Shown here: positions 1 to 6,446 of the stretch, piece by piece
How the letters are laid out: each line of letters starts with the position of its first letter
How positions within the stretch are numbered: the first letter of the stretch is position 1
Assembly (NCBI GenBank): GCA_964578975.1
Contig: CAZOFA010000075.1
Location: 1-10,914, forward strand
From: CAYRUP01 sp964578975
GTDB lineage: Bacteria; Pseudomonadota; Gammaproteobacteria; DSM-16500
Length of the DNA: 10,914 nucleotides
Direction: 5' to 3'
Translations under genes and position numbers: made by a program
Notes under the pieces: generated by a model
Databases searched by the model: none
The model's input: the letters and a program-made list of their open reading frames with translations, nothing else
What the model was told of the DNA's origin: nothing

Positions 1-78
1 GGGGGCGGCGGGCCTCGGGTCGGTCTCGTGTCGGGTGCGCGGCGCGGCCCCCCGCCCCCGCCCCCCCCCCCCGCCGGC
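1..78. other. Extremely GC-rich, adenine-free contig end (probable artefact)
   Basis: The first 78 bases contain no adenine and only a handful of thymines. They are dominated by G runs, then C runs, ending in twelve consecutive C at 61-72. The sequence switches abruptly to ordinary AT-leaning composition from about 79. No coding frame here has any recognisable protein signal. The likeliest reading is a low-complexity sequencing or assembly artefact at a contig end, or a chimeric join. A real GC-rich repeat cannot be excluded from the sequence alone. Confidence 0.6.
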
Positions 79-92
79 ACGACGTATTAGCC

Positions 93-115
93 GGATGACA
101 GTGCAGGGATGACAA
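93..115. repeat. Short direct repeat, REP-like fragment
   Basis: GGATGACA occurs at 93-100 and again at 107-114, the second preceded by an extra G. The motif GGGATGACA differs by one missing base from GGGAATGACA, the right arm of the palindrome at 6408-6435. Both sit next to gene 3' ends: this one just beyond the stop of the small membrane protein. They may be diverged copies of one dispersed intergenic repeat family. With so few bases shared, chance resemblance is possible. Confidence 0.35.
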
Positions 116-121
116 TTTGGA

Positions 122-571
122 TTATTTAAAAAGAAAACTCAGAGCCGTACTTTTCATGACAGCATCGTGGATGATAATAATAAAAATGACGATCATCGCA
201 ATGTTGATCACATAAAAACTTTTAATCGCGTAAGCTGGAATACTATTTTTTGAAAAATAATATTTTTTAATGATCACTGTGAACAACCATAACATCGCCA
301 ATAAACCAAATGCATGATAAGCGATAAAAATCCATGGCACGCTGAGTGAAAAATTTCCGTGCGACACTAAAAATGCTGCGGTAATAAATTGCAAGACAAC
401 ACACGGCAAAATAATGGCATCACCAAAATAACTGGCGCGGATGGAATAATCGATCAGCGCACGATCGTGTTGTCTTAAGCTGTGGGTAATATAAAAAAAT
501 GCGGCCATGGTTATCCCAAAAAAAGAGATACCACACAAAATATGAAAAAATTTAATAATGGCGAGCATCAT
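122..571 (-). CDS. Small four-helix integral membrane protein, DUF2269-like
   Basis: A protein of about 149 residues, almost entirely hydrophobic, with four likely membrane segments near residues 3-25, 44-67, 80-102 and 117-138, short connecting loops and a short tail. The opening LAIIKFFHILCGISFFG resembles the start of DUF2269-type predicted inner-membrane proteins, whose function is unknown; this family match is by eye and tentative. An in-frame GTG at 580 would add three residues. I prefer the ATG at 571 because AGGAAG at 580-585 sits 8 nt upstream of it; a second ATG at 568 is also possible. The gene follows ubiB directly, with its ATG starting 1 nt after the ubiB stop, so the two are probably co-transcribed and translationally coupled. 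In many gammaproteobacteria tatABC follows ubiB instead. A link to the respiratory chain or quinones is only inference from position. Confidence 0.75.
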   Translation of the reverse strand: MMLAIIKFFHILCGISFFGITMAAFFYITHSLRQHDRALIDYSIRASYFGDAIILPCVVLQFITAAFLVSHGNFSLSVPWIFIAYHAFGLLAMLWLFTVIIKKYYFSKNSIPAYAIKSFYVINIAMIVIFIIIIHDAVMKSTALSFLFK

Positions 572-572
572 G

Positions 573-2195
573 TCACACACTTCCTATGAGCCATGTAATA
601 AGACCGAGTATTGCAAATCCCGTTGTCATCAGTTCATTCCAACCTGTTTTGAAGCCCAGAAACACACTTGTTAATAAAAATGCTGCGGCGGCTCCGCGCA
701 AAAATACGCGCCAGCGCGATTTTTTTTCCGGTAACATTTGTTGATTAAAGCGCACAACTTCATTGTGTTCGCGTGTTTGCGCGAGCACATCATACAATAA
801 TCCCGGAATTTCAGGCAATTTTTCAGACCAATACGGAATGTTTTCGCGAATGCGATGAAAAAACGCTTTGACCCCCATTTGTTTTTTCAACCAGCGTTCT
901 AAAAACGGCGCGGCGGTTGCCCATAAATCAAGATCCGGATAAATTTGTCGCCCGACACCTTCAATGTTGAGTAAAGTTTTTTGCAGCAATATTAATTGCG
1001 GTTGAATATTAATATTAAAGCGACGTGCCGCTTGAAACAAACGCAATAACAGTTGTCCGAAAGAAATATCTTTCAGTGGGCGCTCAAAGATCGGTTCACA
1101 CACGGCGCGAACCGCACCTTCAAATTGATCGATGCGTGTATCCGGCGGTAACCAGCCCGATGCAATATGCAATTCCGCGACGCGTTGATAATCGCGCTTG
1201 AAAAACGCCAGGATGTTTTCTGCTAAATAACGCTGATCTTTCGTGTTCAGTGAACCCACAATGCCAAAGTCCACCGCAATATATTTTGGATTGGCGGGAT
1301 TTTTCGTGCAGACAAAAATATTTCCGGGATGCATATCGGCATGAAAAAAACTATCGCGAAAAACTTGCGTGAAAAAAATTTCGATGCCGCGTTCGGCTAA
1401 TTTTTTCATATTCATGCCAGCGGCTTTTAACGCTTGAATATTATAAATCGAAATGCCCTCGATTCGTTCCATGACGAGCACATCATGATGCGAATAATTC
1501 CAAAAAATTTCTGGAATATAGAGCAACTCAGATTGTTGAAAATTACGGCGCAACTGTGACGCATTCGCGCCTTCGCGTTGTAAATCTAATTCGTCAAACA
1601 AGGTATGCGAAATTTCTTCGACAATTTGTTGCGGTTTAAAACGTTTTGCATCCGACCAATATTGCTCGGCTAAGCGTGCCAGCGTCATTAATAAATCAAT
1701 ATCACGTTCGATGATTTTTCTAATTTTAGGGCGCAACACTTTTACTACCACCGATTGACCGCTTAAGAGTGTCGCGGCGTGCACTTGCGCAATGGAGGCG
1801 GATGCCAGCGCATTGATATCAAATTCGGCAAATACTGCATTGAGCGGTAATTCCAGCGATTTTTCTATCATTTTTTTCGCGAGCAATCCAGGAAATGGCG
1901 GCACTTGATCTTGTAATTTAGCTAATTCAATCGCAATATCATCCGGTAATAAATCGCGCCGCGTCGACAATACTTGACCGGCTTTAATAAAAATCGGACC
2001 TAACTTTTCCAGTGCTTGACGCAATCGTTCGCCGCGCGTGAGTTTATTTTTTAACACCCAATACCACGGATTAAAATATTTCAAAAACCGAATGGGATAA
2101 AACCACGGCGTTGTCAGAATAAATTCATCAAGGTTATAACGCACTAATACGAAATTAATTCGCAGCAAACGAAAAAAGCGCGTGATGGTTTTCAT
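573..2195 (-). CDS. ubiB: Ubiquinone biosynthesis atypical kinase/ATPase UbiB
   Basis: UbiB belongs to the ABC1/ADCK/UbiB protein-kinase-like family and is needed for ubiquinone (coenzyme Q) biosynthesis. It is thought to act as an ATPase at the inner membrane, helping early lipid-soluble intermediates reach the Ubi enzymes. The 540 residues match the family length. Visible hallmarks, in order: the KxGQ motif (KAGQ, residues 71-74) in the N-terminal extension; the alanine-rich loop ASASIAQVHA (131-140) that replaces the usual glycine-rich loop; the ATP-site lysine K152 in VVVKVLRP; the catalytic-loop motif HADMHPGN (285-292); and DFG (309-311). Two hydrophobic C-terminal segments (about 498-517 and 520-539) fit the two membrane helices of bacterial UbiB. 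The ATG overlaps the ubiJ stop by 4 nt (ATGA), with TAGGA ending 7 nt upstream. All key residues are present, so it should be active. Confidence 0.97.
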   Translation of the reverse strand: MKTITRFFRLLRINFVLVRYNLDEFILTTPWFYPIRFLKYFNPWYWVLKNKLTRGERLRQALEKLGPIFIKAGQVLSTRRDLLPDDIAIELAKLQDQVPPFPGLLAKKMIEKSLELPLNAVFAEFDINALASASIAQVHAATLLSGQSVVVKVLRPKIRKIIERDIDLLMTLARLAEQYWSDAKRFKPQQIVEEISHTLFDELDLQREGANASQLRRNFQQSELLYIPEIFWNYSHHDVLVMERIEGISIYNIQALKAAGMNMKKLAERGIEIFFTQVFRDSFFHADMHPGNIFVCTKNPANPKYIAVDFGIVGSLNTKDQRYLAENILAFFKRDYQRVAELHIASGWLPPDTRIDQFEGAVRAVCEPIFERPLKDISFGQLLLRLFQAARRFNINIQPQLILLQKTLLNIEGVGRQIYPDLDLWATAAPFLERWLKKQMGVKAFFHRIRENIPYWSEKLPEIPGLLYDVLAQTREHNEVVRFNQQMLPEKKSRWRVFLRGAAAAFLLTSVFLGFKTGWNELMTTGFAILGLITWLIGSV

Positions 2196-2800
2196 GATGA
2201 ATTCCTAGCAATAATTAATTGCTGGACGCGTTCCACGCGTGCTTGTAATCGATCGACATCCATGCATAATTCATCCACATTAGCTAAAAACTGTTGCAAT
2301 TCTTCTGTGGGTGGCACTAGACGAATTTCTTCATGCACATATTCATCCGTGTTTTGGCGCAATGCTTGCCGCACGTGTTGTCCCCAGGTTTTTAATTCGC
2401 GCAGTAAAAAACTCGTTTTGTGTGCAGGGACATCACCCATCCATTGAGATAATGCTTCTTCCCAATCGATTTCTAAATCATCAAAAATGTTTAACACTTG
2501 TTGTGCCAATTCCATATTGCCGCTCACCACAATGTCTTCGGCAAAAAAACGTCGGCGCTGTTCAGGCGCTAAACTCATGTGCAACAAGTTGAGCGGCGTC
2601 CCTTTAATGATAAGGTCAGGGGGCAGAAACGCATCCCAATGTAATTGAATTTTATTTGTCAGAAAATGCATTTGCATGCTGAGCGGTAGACCTAATAATT
2701 CTATCGTGACGATTTTATCGCGTAACAGTGCAATGCGCGATATAGATTCTGGATCTAATGCAAGATAACGATTTAATGCGTTTTCAAGCAACTGTTTCAT
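2192..2800 (-). CDS. ubiJ: Ubiquinone biosynthesis accessory factor UbiJ (SCP2 domain)
   Basis: UbiJ is a small lipid-binding accessory protein of the soluble Ubi complex. With UbiK it holds hydrophobic ubiquinone precursors for the modifying enzymes. The 202 residues match the usual length of about 200. The N-terminal two thirds (about 10-115) fit an SCP2-like fold. The segment VVSGNMELAQQVLNIFDDLE (91-110), followed by IDWEEALSQWMGD, is the most characteristic stretch of the family. The C-terminus (about 166-198) is a heptad-like amphipathic helix, consistent with the coiled coil proposed to pair with UbiK. Position is also diagnostic: it lies between ubiE and ubiB, with 4-nt ATGA overlaps at both ends. 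Primary sequence conservation in this family is low, so much of the certainty comes from context. Confidence 0.93.
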   Translation of the reverse strand: MKQLLENALNRYLALDPESISRIALLRDKIVTIELLGLPLSMQMHFLTNKIQLHWDAFLPPDLIIKGTPLNLLHMSLAPEQRRRFFAEDIVVSGNMELAQQVLNIFDDLEIDWEEALSQWMGDVPAHKTSFLLRELKTWGQHVRQALRQNTDEYVHEEIRLVPPTEELQQFLANVDELCMDVDRLQARVERVQQLIIARNSS

Positions 2801-3555
2801 CCGTATTTAAATCCTTTGTGCAATGCGACAATGCCACCGGTTAAATTATGAAATGCGACATCTTCAAATTGGCATTCTTGCATCATGTTTTTTAATGTTT
2901 GTTGATCGGGATGCATGCGAATTGATTCCACTAAATATTGGTAACTCTGTTCATCGTTACAAATCCAAGCGCCTAATTTTGGAATGAGATTAAAAGAATA
3001 CGTATCATACAATGTTGTGAGCCAAGGTAAAACCGGTTTAGAAAATTCCAGCACCAATAATTTGCCGCCGGGTTTTAATACGCGATACATGGATTTTAAC
3101 GCAGACATTTTGCAAGTGACATTCCGCAAACCAAACGCAATGCTGATGCAATCAAAATAATTATCCGGGAAAGGTAAACGCTCTGCATCGGCTTGCACAA
3201 AATGCACGGGATGAATAATGTTTTGATCGGTTAAGCGTGCGCGTCCTTGTGCCAACATTTTTTCATTAATGTCGGCGAGCACGATCAAGCCATCTTGACC
3301 GATTTTTTTCGCGAATTCACGCGCAAGATCGCCCGTGCCGCCTGCCACATCTAAAATAGATTGACCGGGTCGCACACCGCTTTCTGCTAACGTGAAACGC
3401 TTCCACAGACGATGCAGTCCGAATGACATGACGTCATTCATCACATCATATTTTTCAGAGACGGAATGAAACACATCTGCAACACGTCGCGATTTTTCGT
3501 TGCGCGGAACTTTTGTAAAGCCAAAATCAGTCGTCGACGTGTTGTTTTCATCCAT
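2797..3555 (-). CDS. ubiE: Ubiquinone/menaquinone biosynthesis C-methyltransferase UbiE
   Basis: UbiE is the SAM-dependent C-methyltransferase that methylates the benzoquinol ring in ubiquinone synthesis, and demethylmenaquinol in organisms that make menaquinone. The 252 residues compare with 251 in E. coli. The signature YDVMNDVMSFGLHRLWKR (36-53) is highly specific for UbiE. SAM-binding motif I is ILDVAGGTGDLA (67-78). The acidic residue ending the second strand is in VLADINEKM (92-100). Further family stretches are FGLRNVT (141-147), KPGGKLLVLEFSKP (161-174) and the C-terminal GGIVALHKGFK. The stop overlaps the ubiJ start by 4 nt, indicating translational coupling. The ATG lies 20 nt after the permease stop and has only a weak purine-rich upstream site (GGAT), so it may depend on read-through from the permease transcript. 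No menaquinone gene is visible, so ubiquinone is the safer assignment. Confidence 0.98.
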   Translation of the reverse strand: MDENNTSTTDFGFTKVPRNEKSRRVADVFHSVSEKYDVMNDVMSFGLHRLWKRFTLAESGVRPGQSILDVAGGTGDLAREFAKKIGQDGLIVLADINEKMLAQGRARLTDQNIIHPVHFVQADAERLPFPDNYFDCISIAFGLRNVTCKMSALKSMYRVLKPGGKLLVLEFSKPVLPWLTTLYDTYSFNLIPKLGAWICNDEQSYQYLVESIRMHPDQQTLKNMMQECQFEDVAFHNLTGGIVALHKGFKYG

Positions 3556-3575
3556 TGAGTGAGATCCATTTTAAA

Positions 3576-4787
3576 TTAATGAAAATGTTTGATGATGCCT
3601 GCAACGCTTTGCACAATAATTAAAGTTGACACCAGGAGCATGAACACCAGCAATGGTTTTCCGCCAAACACTTGATAACCATCGGCGGTGGCTATTTTTT
3701 TAATGTATCGTCCACGCCATGCCATTAATACCGGCAAAATCATTAATAAAATAACGCAATAAATGCCGGCATACGCGAGCGCTGCAATAAAGATGCCTGG
3801 TTTCAATAATACAATTAATAACGGTGGGAGCAGTGCGGCCAAGCTCACGATCAACGTGTTGCGTCCCACTTTTTCCAAGCGAAATCCGTCGGCAAGAAAA
3901 TCAACCATGCATAATGCGACACCTAAAAACGATGTCAAAATACAGATGGATGTGAAAAAGTGAGCGAGCGAGGTGATTGTTTGACGATTTAACAGCGCGC
4001 TCAAGCCATTCACAAATTGACTGGTCGATTGATTAGAATGCATCATGCTGATTAATCCATCACTGCCATCACGCGGAATCACGCCCATCACCACAAAATC
4101 CCAGAGGATATAGCACACTAAAGGAATCAAACTGCCGATAATCATCGCTTTTCGCAGTTTTTTGACATCGTCATGAAAATAATTGCGTAAGCTCGGAATA
4201 ATGGTCGCATAACCAAACGATGTGATGGCGACTGTGACCCCTCCGGACATGAGGCTGATTTGGCCGCCCGATAATTTTGTAAAAGACACATGCGATGCGA
4301 TAAATGCCATCAGCAAAAATAACAAAATGAATTTTGCTGTCATTAAACCGCGGTTCACATAATCCACCACGTGAATACCACAATAAACGATCGCACCAAA
4401 TAAAAATGTAAATAAAACGGCGACGCACCAACCTGGCAACATCACGTGTGCTGACTCTAAAACATTTCTAAAAAAATCACTACCACCGGCGATGTAGGCG
4501 GCGAGTAATGAATAAAGCAATAATAAATAAGTAATCCACGCAACCAGCTGACCACTGGGACCGAGCGTTGCTTTTGCCATGGAAATGATATTGGTATTTT
4601 TTGGCAACCACAGCGTGACTTCTAAAATAAAAAACGCGCTGAGCGTCATCACTGACCAACAGAAAAATAATAAAAAAGTGGAATACATGAAACCGAGTTC
4701 AGAGGTGGCTAATGGAAGTGCTAATATTCCGCCGCCAATCGCGGAACCGACAATCAGTAAAATACCGCCAATTAATTTTGCATTCAT
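3576..4787 (-). CDS. Aromatic amino-acid permease, HAAAP family (TyrP/Mtr-like)
   Basis: A 403-residue inner-membrane transporter of the hydroxy/aromatic amino acid permease family (TyrP, Mtr, TnaB), which import tyrosine or tryptophan with protons. About 11 hydrophobic segments are visible, near residues 5-27, 33-55, 83-103, 119-139, 148-168, 183-203, 217-236, 278-298, 312-329, 331-353 and 377-397. That matches the length (about 400) and helix count of the family. The N-terminal GSAIGGGILALPLATSELGF (14-33) and the central SFGYATIIPSLRNYF (190-204) are family landmarks. Substrate cannot be told from sequence; tyrosine is a guess, so no symbol is given. The ATG at 4785-4787 has AAAGG shortly upstream. 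The gene is first in a run with ubiE, ubiJ and ubiB on the same strand, with only 20 nt before ubiE. The divergent neighbour starts 228 bp away. Confidence 0.9.
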   Translation of the reverse strand: MNAKLIGGILLIVGSAIGGGILALPLATSELGFMYSTFLLFFCWSVMTLSAFFILEVTLWLPKNTNIISMAKATLGPSGQLVAWITYLLLLYSLLAAYIAGGSDFFRNVLESAHVMLPGWCVAVLFTFLFGAIVYCGIHVVDYVNRGLMTAKFILLFLLMAFIASHVSFTKLSGGQISLMSGGVTVAITSFGYATIIPSLRNYFHDDVKKLRKAMIIGSLIPLVCYILWDFVVMGVIPRDGSDGLISMMHSNQSTSQFVNGLSALLNRQTITSLAHFFTSICILTSFLGVALCMVDFLADGFRLEKVGRNTLIVSLAALLPPLLIVLLKPGIFIAALAYAGIYCVILLMILPVLMAWRGRYIKKIATADGYQVFGGKPLLVFMLLVSTLIIVQSVAGIIKHFH

Positions 4788-4848
4788 AAGTTACGCCTTT
4801 GTATGGCCTTGAGTTGACAGGCCTTTTTAGAGAAAAAAACAGTGGTTA

Positions 4849-4877
4849 CTATTAGCACATATTAAAAATAATGTCTA
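4849..4877 (-). promoter_or_regulatory. Possible sigma-70 promoter for the permease-ubi run
   Basis: Read on the minus strand, TAGACA (4877-4872, one mismatch to TTGACA) is followed after exactly 17 bp by TAATAG (4854-4849), a poor -10 hexamer preceded by TGC, an extended -10 context. It would start transcription near 4842, leaving a leader of about 55 nt before the permease ATG. The leader contains GGCCT/AGGCC (4805-4809 and 4819-4823), able to form a 5-bp hairpin. This is pattern matching only. Confidence 0.35.
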
Positions 4878-4972
4878 TAAAAATACCCAGGGTAAATGAA
4901 TTAATGAAATCTATATGATTTTAATAGAAATAAACAGTGATCGATTTATGCGCAATCTTTATGCTTATTGAT

Positions 4973-4978
4973 TATAAT
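4973..4978 (+). promoter_or_regulatory. Possible -10 element for the plus-strand gene
   Basis: TATAAT is a perfect consensus -10 hexamer, placed 37 bp before the ATG at 5016. No convincing -35 hexamer lies 16-18 bp upstream, so the promoter may be weak or need an activator. The surrounding 4840-5000 region is very AT-rich, and such hexamers are easily found by chance there. Confidence 0.4.
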
Positions 4979-5002
4979 ATAAGAATCCGATGGATTATTG
5001 TC

Positions 5003-5006
5003 GAGG
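5003..5006 (+). promoter_or_regulatory. Ribosome binding site that fixes the start at 5016
   Basis: GAGG lies 9 nt before the ATG at 5016. An upstream in-frame TTG at 4998 would place this site inside the coding region, and has no comparable site of its own. The ATG at 5016 is therefore the better start and the protein begins MQSRITLDQF. Confidence 0.65.
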
Positions 5007-5015
5007 TTATTCGTT

Positions 5016-6344
5016 ATGCAAAGCAGAATTACGTTGGATCAATTTAATCAGGCCATGGCTAACCTTGATGATAGCGATCAACATTTTGCCACTATTCATC
5101 AGTATCTTCAGGAAAATATGAGTGAGTTTGAGGAGGGAGAAAATAAGCACGAAGAGAAAAGAAACCCTGACGAGCTCATCACGATGTTAAATACAACGTT
5201 TACACCGAGTGGGGAAACTGCTTTAACAGCCGCCGTGAAAGCAACCATGGACGGAAATCGATTGGCTTTTCCACTCCTGCAAACCATGTTAAAAATTCCT
5301 GGCATAATTAATGCGCCGAATTTAGAAAATAAAACGCCTTTATTTCTTGCTGTCAATTATCAGCCTAATAAACCGCATGTCGGTATGATTAGTATGCTTC
5401 TTCAGGACGCCAAAAATATTGATGTTCCAGACGAATTACTCAAACAATTACAAAAAAAGCGTGATGAAGCAACTAAGAAATGGCCAAGACAAGTATTAGA
5501 AGCTGGAAAATTGCTATATACATTTATAAAAGATCCTAATGTTCATTCTGTTGTGACCGAACAAGAGTTCAAGAAGGCGCTTGGTAAATTTTTGAAGCAT
5601 AAGGTGGGTGAAGAGCCACAATCGATTGCGAAATGGCAAAAAGAAATGATGAGTTTTTTTTCTGACTATAGGAATGTTGAAAAATATTTACTGAGTCTGA
5701 TGAGACAGTGCGACATACCGTTACAAGGAGCAGGTCTTCAATTGTATTGGGCTCTACGAGAACCAGAACCTGAAGCTTCTTTACAGAGGAAGGCATTTTT
5801 AACAGGAATCAAATCAAACTTTATTAAACAACTATGCGAACACGGATCATTTCAACTTTTTTTACGAGATTGCGAACAGGCCAATACACCTAAATTTGTA
5901 ACCTTTGATTCTGGAAAAGAAGTCAATTTTTATGAAGAAGCTGCGCCGTCTGCTGGTTATTATGACTCGTTATTTTCTCCAAGCCCTGCGAATTCTCCTC
6001 CTCCAACGCCAAGTTCTTCGAGTTCGAGTGTGGGTAGTCCTAGAAATGCTGTCAGTCCGAGTGCTAGTTCGAGTTCAACTGTTACTCCTCCCGTCAGTCC
6101 AGCTGCACAGGTCGAACGGGGAAGTTTCGCGACGCTTAAAGCGAAAAGACCAACACCAGTCAGTTCGAGTTCAAATGTGAGTCCTGAACCAGGCTTTGAG
6201 ACTCCTCCTTCGAGTCCTACGAGCGGAGGGATGTTTAATCCAGAATTGGAAGAAAGACGAAAAAAAATGGAGAAAGATAGAAGTAAACTTACAAATAATT
6301 CACCCGAGAAACCTCAAGGTGGATTCGAAAGAAAAAATACTTAA
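5016..6344 (+). CDS. Unknown protein with ankyrin-like repeats and Ser/Pro-rich tail; candidate secreted effector
   Basis: A 442-residue protein I do not recognise as a named family. Residues 30-55 are acidic and charged. Residues about 64-137 read as two degenerate ankyrin repeats: SGETALTAAV, then LLQTMLKIPGIINAPNLENK, TPLFLAVNY, ISMLLQDAKNIDV. Residues 140-300 look mainly helical, without a catalytic motif I can name. Residues 320-413 are low-complexity, rich in Ser and Pro; between 321 and 430 there are 13 Ser-Pro or Thr-Pro pairs. The end (417-442) is highly charged, with ELEERRKKMEKDRSK. There is no signal peptide or membrane helix. It is the only plus-strand gene, set between two housekeeping operons with its own candidate promoter and ribosome site. 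Ankyrin repeats, disordered tails and charged or Glu-rich C-termini are common in Dot/Icm type IV effectors of Legionellales. An effector role is inference; no secretion genes lie in the window. Confidence 0.8.
   Translation: MQSRITLDQFNQAMANLDDSDQHFATIHQYLQENMSEFEEGENKHEEKRNPDELITMLNTTFTPSGETALTAAVKATMDGNRLAFPLLQTMLKIPGIINAPNLENKTPLFLAVNYQPNKPHVGMISMLLQDAKNIDVPDELLKQLQKKRDEATKKWPRQVLEAGKLLYTFIKDPNVHSVVTEQEFKKALGKFLKHKVGEEPQSIAKWQKEMMSFFSDYRNVEKYLLSLMRQCDIPLQGAGLQLYWALREPEPEASLQRKAFLTGIKSNFIKQLCEHGSFQLFLRDCEQANTPKFVTFDSGKEVNFYEEAAPSAGYYDSLFSPSPANSPPPTPSSSSSSVGSPRNAVSPSASSSSTVTPPVSPAAQVERGSFATLKAKRPTPVSSSSNVSPEPGFETPPSSPTSGGMFNPELEERRKKMEKDRSKLTNNSPEKPQGGFERKNT
6011..6174 (+). repeat. Degenerate serine-codon repeats inside the plus-strand gene
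   Basis: AGTTCGAGTTCAA occurs exactly at 6066-6078 and 6162-6174. A close relative, AGTTCTTCGAGTTCGAGT, lies at 6012-6029. Each encodes a run of four to six serines (alternating AGT and TCG/TCA codons) followed within a few codons by a Ser-Pro or Thr-Pro. The alternating codon pattern, rather than random serine codons, suggests the tail grew by local duplication. Confidence 0.6.
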
Positions 6345-6394
6345 CACCTGATAGCGCATCGACGGTAAAGGTAAATTGTACGATCACGATATCT

Positions 6395-6410
6395 CCCATT
6401 GTCCCATTGT
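6395..6410. repeat. Tandem 8-bp duplication
   Basis: CCCATTGT is repeated exactly, head to tail, at 6395-6402 and 6403-6410, directly against the left arm of the palindrome at 6408-6435. It may be a slippage product or the footprint of an insertion event. Confidence 0.5.
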
Positions 6411-6435
6411 CATTCCCTCCTGCGCGGGAATGACA
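6408..6435. repeat. Perfect 10-bp palindrome between convergent genes (REP-like hairpin)
   Basis: TGTCATTCCC (6408-6417) and GGGAATGACA (6426-6435) are perfect inverted repeats around an 8-nt loop. The element lies between the stop of the plus-strand gene (6344) and the stop of queF (6447), which face each other. No T-run follows the stem on either strand, so it is not a classical intrinsic terminator. It resembles the GTCATTCCC/GGGAATGAC-type intergenic palindromes dispersed in many bacterial genomes. It may still help protect or end transcripts from both sides. Family assignment is from memory of the motif, not from a search. Confidence 0.65.
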
Positions 6436-6446
6436 CGTGGAGTTAA

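Noticed and set aside
4171..4431. Minus-strand 86-residue frame inside the permease gene
   Set aside because: It overlaps well-supported permease membrane segments in another frame and has no family signal.
4814..4819. Perfect TTGACA (-35 consensus) on the plus strand
   Set aside because: No acceptable -10 hexamer lies 15-19 bp downstream.
4805..4828. GGCCT...AGGCC hairpin followed by TTTTT as a plus-strand intrinsic terminator
   Set aside because: The stem is only 5 bp with a 9-nt loop, and no plus-strand gene lies upstream to be terminated; it fits better as an incidental feature of the permease leader.
4901..4925. Two TTAAT motifs upstream of the effector candidate as a PmrA box
   Set aside because: A PmrA box needs TTAA half-sites about 11 bp apart; these are 20 bp apart in a very AT-rich region.
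5905..6180. Second frame inside the effector gene coding a Leu/Arg/Val-rich peptide
   Set aside because: It is a shadow of the repetitive Ser/Pro codons in the main frame; its composition is an artefact of the shift.
6408..6435. Palindrome as a classical intrinsic terminator
   Set aside because: No T-run follows the stem on either strand.
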